49,666 nt of DNA from an uncultured Fibrobacterota bacterium (lineage in GTDB: Bacteria; Fibrobacterota; Fibrobacteria; Fibrobacterales; Fibrobacteraceae): the NCBI GenBank assembly GCA_903876665.1, contig CAIRAY010000152.1:1-49666 (forward strand), in the 5' to 3' direction. A program made the translations under genes and the position numbers. Shown here piece after piece: positions 1 through 7,604 of this stretch; position 1 is the first letter of the stretch, and each line of letters opens with the position of its first letter. Below the pieces are notes generated by a model, which saw only the letters and a program-made list of their open reading frames with translations, was not told the DNA's origin and did no database searches.

Positions 1-149
1 CCACATCGTGTGGTCCGCCCTTCGGGCTCTGGCAAAGCCAGAGTCCCCCTCCAGCATCCATGCTTTCGGGGTCAAACCCTCTCCTCGAGGGTGATGTGGG
101 CCTGCAGGCAGTCCCACTCGAATCCCTTTTCCCTCACATTCCGGGCAAC

Positions 150-182
150 AAAAAAAGACCCATCTTTCGATGAGTCTTTTTT
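150..182 (-). terminator. Duplicate copy of the tRNA-Gly terminator
   Basis: On the minus strand the stem AAGACTCATC/GATGGGTCTT closed by a GAAA loop is followed by a T run. It is the same hairpin as at 358-392, carried along in the upstream tandem copy. Because no intact gene precedes it directly, it probably acts only as a back-up terminator for readthrough from the tRNA. Confidence 0.7.
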
Positions 183-357
183 ATTTTCGAGCGGGAAAAG
201 AGAGTGACGGCCCACATCGTGTGGTCCGCCCTTCGGGCTCTGGCAAAGCCAGAGTCCCCCTCCAGCATCCATGCTTTCGGGGTCAAACCCTCTTCTCGGG
301 CGGCTTCGCCGTCGCCTTTGGCGATTCGAACCTCTTTTCCCTTGCATTCCGGGCAAC

Positions 358-392
358 AAAAAAAAAGACCCATCTTTCGATGAGTCTTTTTT
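358..392 (-). terminator. Rho-independent terminator of tRNA-Gly
   Basis: Reading the minus strand just past the tRNA 3' end, a 10-bp stem (AAGACTCATC with GATGGGTCTT, one G-T pair) with a GAAA tetraloop is followed by eight T residues. It lies 8 bases from the mature tRNA end, as expected for a single-gene tRNA transcript. Confidence 0.88.
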
Positions 393-399
393 ATTTTCG

Positions 400-472
400 A
401 GCGGGAAAAGAGATTCGAACCCTCGACCCTAACCTTGGCAAGGTTATGCTCTACCAGCTGAGCTATTCCCGC
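400..472 (-). tRNA. tRNA-Gly, anticodon GCC
   Basis: The minus strand reads GCGGGAATAGCTCAGCTGGT, then an anticodon arm with TGCCAAG in the loop (anticodon GCC), then a T arm containing GGGTTCGAATC, and closes with TTCCCGC. The 7-bp acceptor stem GCGGGAA/TTCCCGC pairs perfectly and the discriminator base is T, as usual for bacterial tRNA-Gly. CCA is not encoded. The gene is 73 nt, has no variable-arm extension, and has its own promoter and terminator. Confidence 0.97.
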
Positions 473-484
473 GATCGTGAACCA

Positions 485-512
485 ATAATAGAAACGACTA
501 AATAAGTTTCAA
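485..512 (-). promoter_or_regulatory. Promoter of tRNA-Gly
   Basis: On the minus strand TTGAAA (507-512) and TATTAT (485-490) are 16 bases apart. The -10 box ends 12 bases before the mature tRNA 5' end, which leaves a short leader for RNase P. It sits between the stop of the patatin-like gene (534) and the tRNA. The patatin operon ends at a run of T without an obvious hairpin. Confidence 0.75.
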
Positions 513-533
513 GGGGGGGTTAATAAAAAAAAA

Positions 534-2948
534 TTAAAACCGGGAAAGGCCCACCTGAAGGATCCAGGTCCAGCCGGTGGCCTCAAAAACGGTGGAAGCT
601 TCATCAAGATTCAACATACGCATGCCACCGGCCAAAATTTCGGCAGACTTCCATTTGAGTCGGGCCAAGGGCTCCAAGGTCAGGCGGTCTCGGTCGAGGC
701 GATTCCATACATCCCCTCCCTCAAAATCGTGGGCATAGGCGGCAAAAATCCAAAGGCCATTCCCATGCTTTTGGATTCCCAGGGAAGAACCCAGGCTAAA
801 AAAGTGCGCAGAACTCTGCTGGGGTAAAATCATCTGGGAGGCAAACGGGGTGGAGGCAAAATGCATTTTGTAGCGGTCGTTAATTGCGGGGTCGCTGACT
901 AGGCCGGGGATCAGCTCCAGGCTATCTGGATAGCGCCATTGGCCGTCGCTGCGGAATCTTCCATCGATGCCTGCAGAGCTGAATACACCCAGTCGAATCG
1001 CAGAAGAAAGCTTCGCCACCCCGTCCACGGCAAGATGGAGCCGGCCAAAAAGTGGGGCGGAAGATTTTCCGAATGTCTGTAGGCCGATGGCTTGCACGCC
1101 CAATTCCCCTTGATGATGGACCCCCGGGTCGGCAAAAAAGCGCTCGCCCGCGACGCCCTGAACCCGTTCCCATTCCAGGCGTGCGCTCATGGAATTTACT
1201 AAGGCATCGACGCCGGTTCGAGTTTTATCTGCGTTAAGCTGTTCGGAAAGGGCCGTTTCTAACCGACTCTGGCCAATGGCCACGGTGGGGCGCATTTCCC
1301 AAAGGGGATTGAGAATCCAACGCACCTGAAGGGTCACATCGCGTTTCTGCTCGGAAACCATCTTCGACCAGTCGTCCCGCACAGTCCGAGGAGCCAAGTT
1401 CTCATAGAGGTGGTTCCAATTGTAATGGGCAATCTCCGCCTGTCCGTGGAAGGATAAGTCGCCTCCGTATATCCGCGATAGCGAAACCGCAGGCCGAATT
1501 CCTTTGCTGGATTCACCGAAAAAACCCATGAGCGCAAAATCATATTCAAATTGGTTCACGAAGCGAAACCGCAGGCGCCCTGCGGCGATGGGGCCCATCA
1601 AGGTAGAGCCATAGCCACCCAAGGCGGTTTCAAAACGGGAGAGTGGAGCCGCGTGCACGGCAATTACCGGAACCAGAAGCTCGCGCCCATCTTCCAAGTC
1701 CGTAGTTTTCTGGGAAACGAGTACCATGGAAAGGGAGTCATACAAACCTCCCTGGGCAAGCTCGTCCGCAAAGCCTTGGACATCTCCTTGCCAACGCTCG
1801 GCCTTTGGCCAATAGCTGGAAAGATGGTTCTGGTACTCAGCGGAAATATTGTCGAAAGCCGGTTGCACCGTCTCCAGGGAGGGGATTGGGCGTTCTTGTT
1901 TCAGCTTCCAGGACCGAGGTGTTAGTTTCAGGGTTTTAAATTCTCCGAGTTTTGAACGCAGGGATTCGAACCCCAGTTTTTCCCAGTTTGGGGAACTTGG
2001 ATTCTGTGGGAGTGCATGGGGTCGTACCCAAATTTTAAAGAATGAGCTGTCCAGGGCTAGGGATTCCAGCTCCCTTCGGAGTACCGCCGATGTCGATCCA
2101 TCGGGGCGAACAGGCCATGACAGGGATAGAATCCAGGATTGATCGGGCCAGGCCATAATCAAGGTCTCTGTTGGCAGGATTCCACATTCAGATAATGGAG
2201 CTCTTTTTTTCGATTGTTGCTCCAAATCGGAGAACCCCAAAGAAGAGAAAACCCAATCCACGGGTGGACGACTTGGGCTTGCCACACCCTGGGCGCGTTC
2301 TTGGTCACAAAGCAGTACGCTCCAAGGCAAACGGGGTGGACGAGTTTGCGATGCGGTCAAATCCAACAATGGTTGTTGCAATAGCAGCTGGGAGACAATG
2401 GCGAATCCCCTCCCTTTTGATCTCTGTGGTGGAACTGGGCCAGGAAGAGGAATTCCGGAGGAATCCGGATTCAAGGAAAACTCAACGCTGAATGCTGGAA
2501 ACCCTTGAGCTGAAACGGCATCCCAAAGGACCGGGAAATGAGGCGCGCCAAGGGTCTTGGGCGCCTTTGCGGAAAAGGATTCCGATTGAGTCAAAATATT
2601 GCGGATCTGCGCCACTGAGAATCCTTCTCCCCAAACGGCGGCAACCCACGCACCCCAACCGGAGCCAACTATATTGATGATGGGTATCTGAAATCGTTCC
2701 ACCGCATCGAGGACGCCCAAGGCATACCAGGCACCCCCCGGACCATCGCCAAGGTAAAGGGACAAGCCCTTGGGGGCCGAAATCTCGGGTGGAGAAATTT
2801 GGATAACGGATGGAGCTTGAGGGGTTAGGGGGGATTCCGAACGATTGGAATCCATGGTTTCCGCGAGCTGGGTAATATCAAAATCATTCTCAGCTTCCGC
2901 ATGCAATGCAGAGACGAGCCAGAGCGAGCAGATTAGCCAATGCTTCAT
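534..2948 (-). CDS. Patatin-like/outer-membrane beta-barrel protein with inactive-looking active site
   Basis: 804 aa. A signal peptide (MKHWLICSLWLVSALHA) is followed by a patatin-like fold at about residues 60-270: the glycine-rich oxyanion loop GDGPGG (67-72), then the nucleophile-elbow equivalent GSGWGA (95-100). In active patatins this reads GxSxG; here the serine position (97) is glycine. The Asp-Gly-Gly block appears as ECG (254-256). The C-terminal half is rich in alternating beta-strand-like segments and ends in VGLSRF, a terminal-aromatic beta-signal typical of outer-membrane barrels. The domain order resembles PlpD-type patatin autotransporters. It is the last gene of a six-gene operon, and its ATG overlaps the preceding stop (ATGA). 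I infer a non-catalytic, surface-exposed or periplasmic binding role; phospholipase activity seems unlikely. Confidence 0.75.
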   Translation of the reverse strand: MKHWLICSLWLVSALHAEAENDFDITQLAETMDSNRSESPLTPQAPSVIQISPPEISAPKGLSLYLGDGPGGAWYALGVLDAVERFQIPIINIVGSGWGAWVAAVWGEGFSVAQIRNILTQSESFSAKAPKTLGAPHFPVLWDAVSAQGFPAFSVEFSLNPDSSGIPLPGPVPPQRSKGRGFAIVSQLLLQQPLLDLTASQTRPPRLPWSVLLCDQERAQGVASPSRPPVDWVFSSLGFSDLEQQSKKRAPLSECGILPTETLIMAWPDQSWILSLSWPVRPDGSTSAVLRRELESLALDSSFFKIWVRPHALPQNPSSPNWEKLGFESLRSKLGEFKTLKLTPRSWKLKQERPIPSLETVQPAFDNISAEYQNHLSSYWPKAERWQGDVQGFADELAQGGLYDSLSMVLVSQKTTDLEDGRELLVPVIAVHAAPLSRFETALGGYGSTLMGPIAAGRLRFRFVNQFEYDFALMGFFGESSKGIRPAVSLSRIYGGDLSFHGQAEIAHYNWNHLYENLAPRTVRDDWSKMVSEQKRDVTLQVRWILNPLWEMRPTVAIGQSRLETALSEQLNADKTRTGVDALVNSMSARLEWERVQGVAGERFFADPGVHHQGELGVQAIGLQTFGKSSAPLFGRLHLAVDGVAKLSSAIRLGVFSSAGIDGRFRSDGQWRYPDSLELIPGLVSDPAINDRYKMHFASTPFASQMILPQQSSAHFFSLGSSLGIQKHGNGLWIFAAYAHDFEGGDVWNRLDRDRLTLEPLARLKWKSAEILAGGMRMLNLDEASTVFEATGWTWILQVGLSRF

Positions 2949-3949
2949 TCGAAGGCCGTGGGTTCATGGGCCCGGTACCGGGCTTCATCGCGAGAAATCC
3001 GCTTCTGATTCACCAGCAGTGCGAGGCTGTCATCCAGGTTTACCATGCCTGCATGCGAAGCTGCTTTCTGGATTTGAGGAATTTTTTGAATTTCACCTTT
3101 TTCAATTGCCGCAATAACTTGGTTGGATGCTAAAAGGACATCCCAAGCCCGCAATGCTTCGTCTCCGGCAATCGAAGGAATCAGGTGAGAGCCGATGATC
3201 CCGCGCAAAACCCGATGCAATAAGGGATTTCCGGTCTCTATGCGTTCCAGGGCATGCGTGGTCGAGGATGCCCGCACACTGGCAACCACCAGCGCACCGC
3301 TGGCACAGGCTTCGAGAATGGGGTCCATTTGCGCGGGGCCAATATCCCCGAAAAGAAACAAATCGGTTCCCGAAATCAGCGAGGCCCGAATATCTTCCGC
3401 TAGGCTTCCCGTAGGGGTTCCTCGCACCAAGAGGGATTTACCGGAGGGAATCACCCACTCGGGATCCGGATCCAAAACGCGGACGCGCATGCTGCGCATA
3501 TTGCACAAGGCCTGGGTGAACGAGGAAGCCAGCGTAGTGGTTCCCGATGCTCCAGGTCCGGAAAACAAAATCAGGCCGTTTTGATGATCCAGAAGTCCTT
3601 TGACCGCTGGGGGAACTTTAAGTGCGTCTAAATTCGGTAAATCGGACATTACAGCGCGAAATACGGCAAGGGCACCCAGGGATTCCCGCGAAATATCAAC
3701 CCGGAAAATGACCCCATCGGCACCCTGAATGCGGAATCGGCAAGTTCCCTGATTCTCCCAATTCAAGCGGGACTTTGCATCCATTTGGGTGCGGAACAAG
3801 GGGAGGATTTCTCCGTGGCCAACGGGTTCCAGGTGTGAAAGAAGTTCCTGTCTACCCAGTCCCTTGGCAAAAGGAACGCGCCCCTCGGGGACCCAGAGAT
3901 CCATGCCCGGGAATAGGAGACATTGTTGAAGCAATTGATCGAGGGTCAT
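2945..3949 (-). CDS. PilT-like ATPase homologue lacking the Walker A lysine (second copy)
   Basis: 334 aa, PilT/GspE secretion-ATPase superfamily by overall layout. The P-loop is GPGASGTTT (131-139), so the catalytic lysine (137) is threonine. The Walker B region is DLFLFGDIG, and the histidine box is replaced by VVASVRASS. A PilT-like C-terminal segment follows (HRVLRGIIGSHLIPSIAG), then a short tail ending NQKRISRDEARYRA that resembles the PilT C-terminus. No membrane segments are visible. It overlaps both the preceding PilT-like gene and the following patatin-like gene by ATGA. Known PilT proteins retract type IV pili by ATP hydrolysis. With this P-loop, hydrolysis is doubtful, and I infer a structural or regulatory partner of the neighbouring PilT-like protein. 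No pilus genes occur in the window. Confidence 0.75.
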   Translation of the reverse strand: MTLDQLLQQCLLFPGMDLWVPEGRVPFAKGLGRQELLSHLEPVGHGEILPLFRTQMDAKSRLNWENQGTCRFRIQGADGVIFRVDISRESLGALAVFRAVMSDLPNLDALKVPPAVKGLLDHQNGLILFSGPGASGTTTLASSFTQALCNMRSMRVRVLDPDPEWVIPSGKSLLVRGTPTGSLAEDIRASLISGTDLFLFGDIGPAQMDPILEACASGALVVASVRASSTTHALERIETGNPLLHRVLRGIIGSHLIPSIAGDEALRAWDVLLASNQVIAAIEKGEIQKIPQIQKAASHAGMVNLDDSLALLVNQKRISRDEARYRAHEPTAFE

Positions 3950-5601
3950 ATCAAACCACTGCCTTGGTTGGATTCACGGAGCCGACGCAGAGAGTCATCC
4001 ATGGTGATGGAATCGTTTTTCCCTGCCACCATCAGGGCGGTGATTTGGGCAAAATCTCTTTTACGCACAAGATTCGCAACAGCAAAATTTACCGAAAGAA
4101 CTTCAAAGGCCGGGACAGAACGCTCACCATGGGTTGCGGGTAATAATTGTTGACAAATTACCCCTCGGAGTGAGCGGGCAAGAAGGGTGCGGGCACGCTG
4201 GCGCGATTTTTCGGGAAAAAATTCTTCAAGCCGTTCTAGCAGGTCCACGACATCGAGGGCGTCCATGGTCACCACGACAAACAACCCCGCTTCGGCGGCC
4301 TCCATGGCAAGCATCAGAGCCTCGGAATCACGCAGGCCTTCCAGCACAAGGCATCCACCGCCACGTTCCATTGCGCCACGAATCAGCTGGCTTTGGGTTA
4401 AGCCATGGAGATGAGGTTCAAAATGGAGGGTCATGCCTGGATTCCAGATTGCCTCAATGGGCTCACTCACCACCTGGATTGCGCAGGAAAATTTTTCTTG
4501 CATGCTCTCCGCGATGCGACGGGCGGTGGTGGAGCGCCCTGACCCCCGCGGTCCTCCCACTAGGATCAGGCCCTGCCGGGTGTTGACCCAAGGTCGGCAA
4601 AATTCAGGAAGGCCAAGCTCAGTCCAGCCCGGTATTTTTAAATCAATGACCCGGAAAGCCATGGCCGGCCCTTCCGAAGACCAGGTCACCGAAAGGCGAA
4701 AACGGCCACCGCCCGGAATCGCAATGGTTACACACAAATTCTTGGAACGATCAATGCCAAGACCCGCTGGAGCAAAATCCAGGGCTTCGTTCAGCCACCG
4801 ACGGACATCGGTCTGGGCACAAACCATATCTCCCAAAGGTTTCAGGTTCCGCCCGAGTCGACCCCAAATGGCCACGCCCGGAGTTAAGTACAAATCGGTC
4901 AAATTTTGCTTGCGGGCCATCAGTAACAAGGCTTCCAAGCGTGATTGGGGGCCGGGAACCATGGTGGCCTGGGTGCGCGCAGAACCATCACCCAGTCCGA
5001 GGGTCCATTCTTTGGCCGCTACGGCTTTGGAAACTTCGGCTGGCTTGGTTGGTGTTGTTTGCGGGGCCGGCGCGGTAGGGCGAAAATCGAACATCCGGGT
5101 GTCCTGCAGACCTTCGATGGTCCGGACCTCCTCGGCAACTTCATCGGCAAAACTCTCCCCGAAGGTGTTGTTGCCTTCAATGGCAAATTCGGAAATATCA
5201 CCAGAATTGGCCCGGGGAGTTGGATTGATGGCTGGCTTTGCTGTGGGAATGGGAATGCGGATGCTGGGGCGATTACTGACGGGTGGAGTCGCGGGAGCGG
5301 GAGTTGCAAAAGGGGAATTTGCCACAGGTGAAGCCTGCACGGGTGGTGTTGCAGGAACTGGTGGTGGCGGGACTGGTGCTGGAGGCGGTGCTGGCGCCGG
5401 CTGGGCTTGGGTTGTACCCGCATCAATGGACGCAACAAACTTCATCACTTCGGCATAGACCGCGGGAGTCATTATTCCGGCCTCGCAAAGCACTTTGGCG
5501 ATGTCCATGCGATCGGATGCTTTGGCCCAATGCTCCTTGATTTGTTCCGGGGTAGCCAAACCATTGGAATGGAGAACCTTGGCCAGCAAATTATTGTTCA
5601 C
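3946..5601 (-). CDS. PilT-like ATPase homologue with MshEN-type N-terminus and Arg in place of Walker A Lys
   Basis: 551 aa from GTG at 5601. That codon overlaps the permease stop (GTGA) and has GGAGA 9 nt upstream; a longer frame to 5682 would overlap the permease by 85 bp. Residues about 1-60 resemble the MshEN/GspE-N domain (LLAKVLHSNGLATPEQIKEH). A proline/alanine-rich linker follows, then a PilT-like core beginning TDLYLTPG (compare SDLHLSAG). The P-loop is GGPRGSGRST, with lysine replaced by arginine at 356. The Walker B region is CLVLEGLRD and the usual TLHT histidine box is TMDA. The segment ARSLRGVICQQLLP is strongly PilT-like. The protein is cytosolic. With the next gene it forms a pair of PilT-like proteins, both altered at the same key residue, encoded directly after an ABC transporter. 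Confidence 0.78.
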   Translation of the reverse strand: MNNNLLAKVLHSNGLATPEQIKEHWAKASDRMDIAKVLCEAGIMTPAVYAEVMKFVASIDAGTTQAQPAPAPPPAPVPPPPVPATPPVQASPVANSPFATPAPATPPVSNRPSIRIPIPTAKPAINPTPRANSGDISEFAIEGNNTFGESFADEVAEEVRTIEGLQDTRMFDFRPTAPAPQTTPTKPAEVSKAVAAKEWTLGLGDGSARTQATMVPGPQSRLEALLLMARKQNLTDLYLTPGVAIWGRLGRNLKPLGDMVCAQTDVRRWLNEALDFAPAGLGIDRSKNLCVTIAIPGGGRFRLSVTWSSEGPAMAFRVIDLKIPGWTELGLPEFCRPWVNTRQGLILVGGPRGSGRSTTARRIAESMQEKFSCAIQVVSEPIEAIWNPGMTLHFEPHLHGLTQSQLIRGAMERGGGCLVLEGLRDSEALMLAMEAAEAGLFVVVTMDALDVVDLLERLEEFFPEKSRQRARTLLARSLRGVICQQLLPATHGERSVPAFEVLSVNFAVANLVRKRDFAQITALMVAGKNDSITMDDSLRRLRESNQGSGLI

Positions 5602-6407
5602 AGGAAATCTCTCCGTCCGAACCACCAGGAAGCCACTGAAAGGAGAATTCCGACATATCCTATCGCATAAAGGGTGGACCAAAAGAAATAAAGCTCGGGG
5701 ATTGGCAAATGATGGATCACTTGCTGACTGATGTTATAGCGATACAGGCCAGGTAGCAGGCGATGGGCCCACACGGCCATGAATTCCATCAGCTGCGAAT
5801 TTTGCTGCACAACTTCTGAAGCAACCACTTGCTTTACAAATCGCACCTGGGCGAGCAATTGATCGGTGAGATGTCCCGCGGCATAGACTCCCAAGGTGAA
5901 AAGCGAACTCAGAACGGGAGTGCTGAAGGAGCTAAAGAGCATGGCCACGGCGATAACGATGGCCATTTCCCAGAAGATGAGATACACTGCCTTGAGTAAA
6001 AGAAATTCGGGTTGGCTACCTGTGCCCCACAGAATTACAAAAAATACACCGGTCAGCAGGGTGAGGTGGGTACCCATCACACCAAGCAATCCTAAATATT
6101 TTCCAATGATAAATTCCGCACGATGCAAGGGCTTGGAAAGCAGGGTCAAAACCGTTCGGCCCTGGATTTCTTTTTGCACCAGGGAAATCCCCACGAAAAC
6201 AGAGATCAACAACCCGCTCAAGGACATCAGTGAAAGAGTAATTGCCTTGATCACATGGGCCCGGTCAAAAACGGACCACTCCCCCAATACAATGCTGAAA
6301 ATAGAAAGGGCCACCGCCACAAATACGATGTTGTATAGAATTTTGTCGCGGACGGATTCGCGAAATGTGTTGGACGCGATGATCCAAATGCGTCTTAGCT
6401 TATCCAT
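5598..6407 (-). CDS. ABC-2 type transporter permease
   Basis: 269 aa from ATG at 6407 (MDKLRRIWIIASNTFRESVRDK). The start overlaps the ATPase stop by 8 bp with AAGGA 8 nt upstream. Roughly six hydrophobic segments alternate with short loops. The cytoplasmic N-terminus plus the motif LVQKEIQGRTVLTLLSKPL is typical of ABC-2 permeases of the NosY/GldF type. It pairs with the ATPase gene just upstream to form an exporter or a membrane-remodelling ABC complex; the substrate is unknown. Its stop overlaps the GTG of the PilT-like gene, so the two are translationally coupled. A longer N-terminus to 6491 is open but would lie inside the ATPase gene. Confidence 0.88.
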   Translation of the reverse strand: MDKLRRIWIIASNTFRESVRDKILYNIVFVAVALSIFSIVLGEWSVFDRAHVIKAITLSLMSLSGLLISVFVGISLVQKEIQGRTVLTLLSKPLHRAEFIIGKYLGLLGVMGTHLTLLTGVFFVILWGTGSQPEFLLLKAVYLIFWEMAIVIAVAMLFSSFSTPVLSSLFTLGVYAAGHLTDQLLAQVRFVKQVVASEVVQQNSQLMEFMAVWAHRLLPGLYRYNISQQVIHHLPIPELYFFWSTLYAIGYVGILLSVASWWFGRRDFL

Positions 6408-7314
6408 TAGCCCCATCCTTCGCAACTTCGCGGGTAAGAACTTCTTCGAGCGATGGTCGATTATTTTCAATTCGTTCCACTCCGACTCCATTGGATAGGC
6501 AGGCGGTAATCAGCTGATCGCGAGCCACAGGGGAATCACACATAAATTCCTGAGGAAGGATTGCCCGTACGCCAGGAATCAAAAGGGCTGCAGGCAAGCC
6601 TGTTGACGTGCGAACTGTATATTCAGAACCTTCGCCACCAGTGACTTGCTCGACCGTGCCTTGTTTGACGATGCGGCCCTCTACGATCATGGCTACGCGA
6701 TGGCTGATAGCCTCCACATCAGCGAGGACATGACTGGAATAAAAAATGGTGCATCCTTCGCGGTTCAATGCCAGAATGGCTTCGCGCACATCTTTGCGCC
6801 CCAAGGGATCCAGTCCACTCATGGGCTCATCGAGAATCAGCAATTTGGGTTTGGAAAGAATTGCCTGGGCCAGTCCCATGCGTTGCATCATGCCCTTGGA
6901 ATAGGTGCGCAGACGGCGATGGACCCAATCATGGTTTGCATGGAGAAGGGTCAAGGCCCAGTCAATGCGCTCCTCCAGGAGTTTTCCCCGGACTCCGCTG
7001 AGCGAGCCGTAGAATTTGAGTAGCTCATGGCCTGTCAGGTAGTCATAGAAATAGGGATGCTCGGGGAGGAATCCCAACTTTTCCCGGGAACGGGGATCTT
7101 GGGGGGAAGACCCCATCACTGAAACCTTGCCTGAGCTTGGGCGCAGGAGGCCCGTCAGAATTTTTATTGTCGTGGATTTTCCGGCGCCATTGGGGCCGAT
7201 GAAGCCAAAGATTTCACCTTCACTGACTTTTAAATCAATGGAAAGCAACGCCTGCTTGGGCTTCATCAAAAAGCCCGTGCGATATGTCTTCGAAAGGGCC
7301 TCAATTTGAATCAT
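6400..7314 (-). CDS. ABC transporter ATP-binding protein
   Basis: 304 aa. Intact motifs are visible: Walker A GPNGAGKST (40-48), signature YSKGMMQ (138-144), Walker B LLILDEP (158-164), D-loop SGLDP and switch histidine in SSHVL (H195). The layout matches the CcmA/NatA-type ATPases that partner ABC-2 permeases, with a C-terminal extension of about 90 residues. It is therefore the only clearly hydrolysis-competent ATPase in this operon. The ATG overlaps the stop of the small membrane protein gene (ATGA), and its own end overlaps the permease start. Confidence 0.95.
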   Translation of the reverse strand: MIQIEALSKTYRTGFLMKPKQALLSIDLKVSEGEIFGFIGPNGAGKSTTIKILTGLLRPSSGKVSVMGSSPQDPRSREKLGFLPEHPYFYDYLTGHELLKFYGSLSGVRGKLLEERIDWALTLLHANHDWVHRRLRTYSKGMMQRMGLAQAILSKPKLLILDEPMSGLDPLGRKDVREAILALNREGCTIFYSSHVLADVEAISHRVAMIVEGRIVKQGTVEQVTGGEGSEYTVRTSTGLPAALLIPGVRAILPQEFMCDSPVARDQLITACLSNGVGVERIENNRPSLEEVLTREVAKDGANG

Positions 7315-7556
7315 ACATCATCGTCCAAATCGGAAGATTCTTTAAGCCGCTTTGCCTTTTGTTGGCGTAGGAAGTAATAAAGGCCTGCGCCACTCAGGAA
7401 GAAAAGCAGTCCACCCCAGAGAAGGGCCCGGGCAATGCGGGGGTCTTCAAGTCCGGGCAGGACCCAAATCAGTTGACTGTAAAACAAAACGGGCATAAAG
7501 CACAAAAGGCCCATTCCCCGTAGAATCCATGAGATTGCAACACCTGAAATTTTCAT
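7311..7556 (-). CDS. Small two-TM membrane protein, first gene of the operon
   Basis: 81 aa with two hydrophobic segments (about residues 7-33 and 44-64) and a charged C-terminal tail (QQKAKRLKESSDLDDDV), probably cytoplasmic. No family is recognised. The start ATG lies 7 bases after a strong -10 box, and the stop overlaps the ABC ATPase start (ATGA), so its translation is coupled to the transporter. I infer an accessory subunit or assembly factor for the ABC complex. Confidence 0.75.
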   Translation of the reverse strand: MKISGVAISWILRGMGLLCFMPVLFYSQLIWVLPGLEDPRIARALLWGGLLFFLSGAGLYYFLRQQKAKRLKESSDLDDDV

Positions 7557-7563
7557 GCTTTTG

Positions 7564-7593
7564 AAGATACATAAAAACAGGGGAGTGGGTCAA
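7564..7593 (-). promoter_or_regulatory. Promoter of the six-gene ABC/PilT-like/patatin-like operon
   Basis: On the minus strand TTGACC (7588-7593) and TATCTT (7564-7569) are 18 bases apart. The -10 hexamer ends 7 bases before the ATG at 7556, so transcription should begin at or next to the start codon (leaderless mRNA). Confidence 0.7.
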
Positions 7594-7604
7594 AATCTGC
7601 GCTT

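Larger units (their letters stand above)
1..400. repeat. Degenerate tandem duplication (period about 211 bp) downstream of tRNA-Gly
   Basis: The block starting at base 1 (CCACATCGTGTGGTCCGCCC) recurs at 212. The match runs about 85 bases, then a divergent stretch of about 40 bases follows, then the match resumes through the terminator hairpin and the bases GCGGGAAAAGAGA. In the second copy these last bases are the 3' end of the tRNA-Gly gene; in the first copy (191-203) they are an isolated remnant. Each unit also holds the small palindrome CTCTGGCAAAGCCAGAG. I see no gene here. The arrangement suggests a duplication whose end lies in the tRNA 3' end, or remains of an element that used it as a target. 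Confidence 0.85.

Noticed and set aside
170-505. Open frame across the tRNA-Gly gene and its terminator
   Set aside because: It translates a tRNA gene and tandem repeats; no ribosome site or coding bias.
4433-5458. Long plus-strand open frame (341 codons) opposite the PilT-like gene
   Set aside because: Antisense to a gene with clear family motifs; its low-complexity content mirrors the proline-rich linker.
5602-5682. Longer start for the first PilT-like gene
   Set aside because: It would overlap the permease by 85 bp; GTG at 5601 has a ribosome site and a GTGA overlap.
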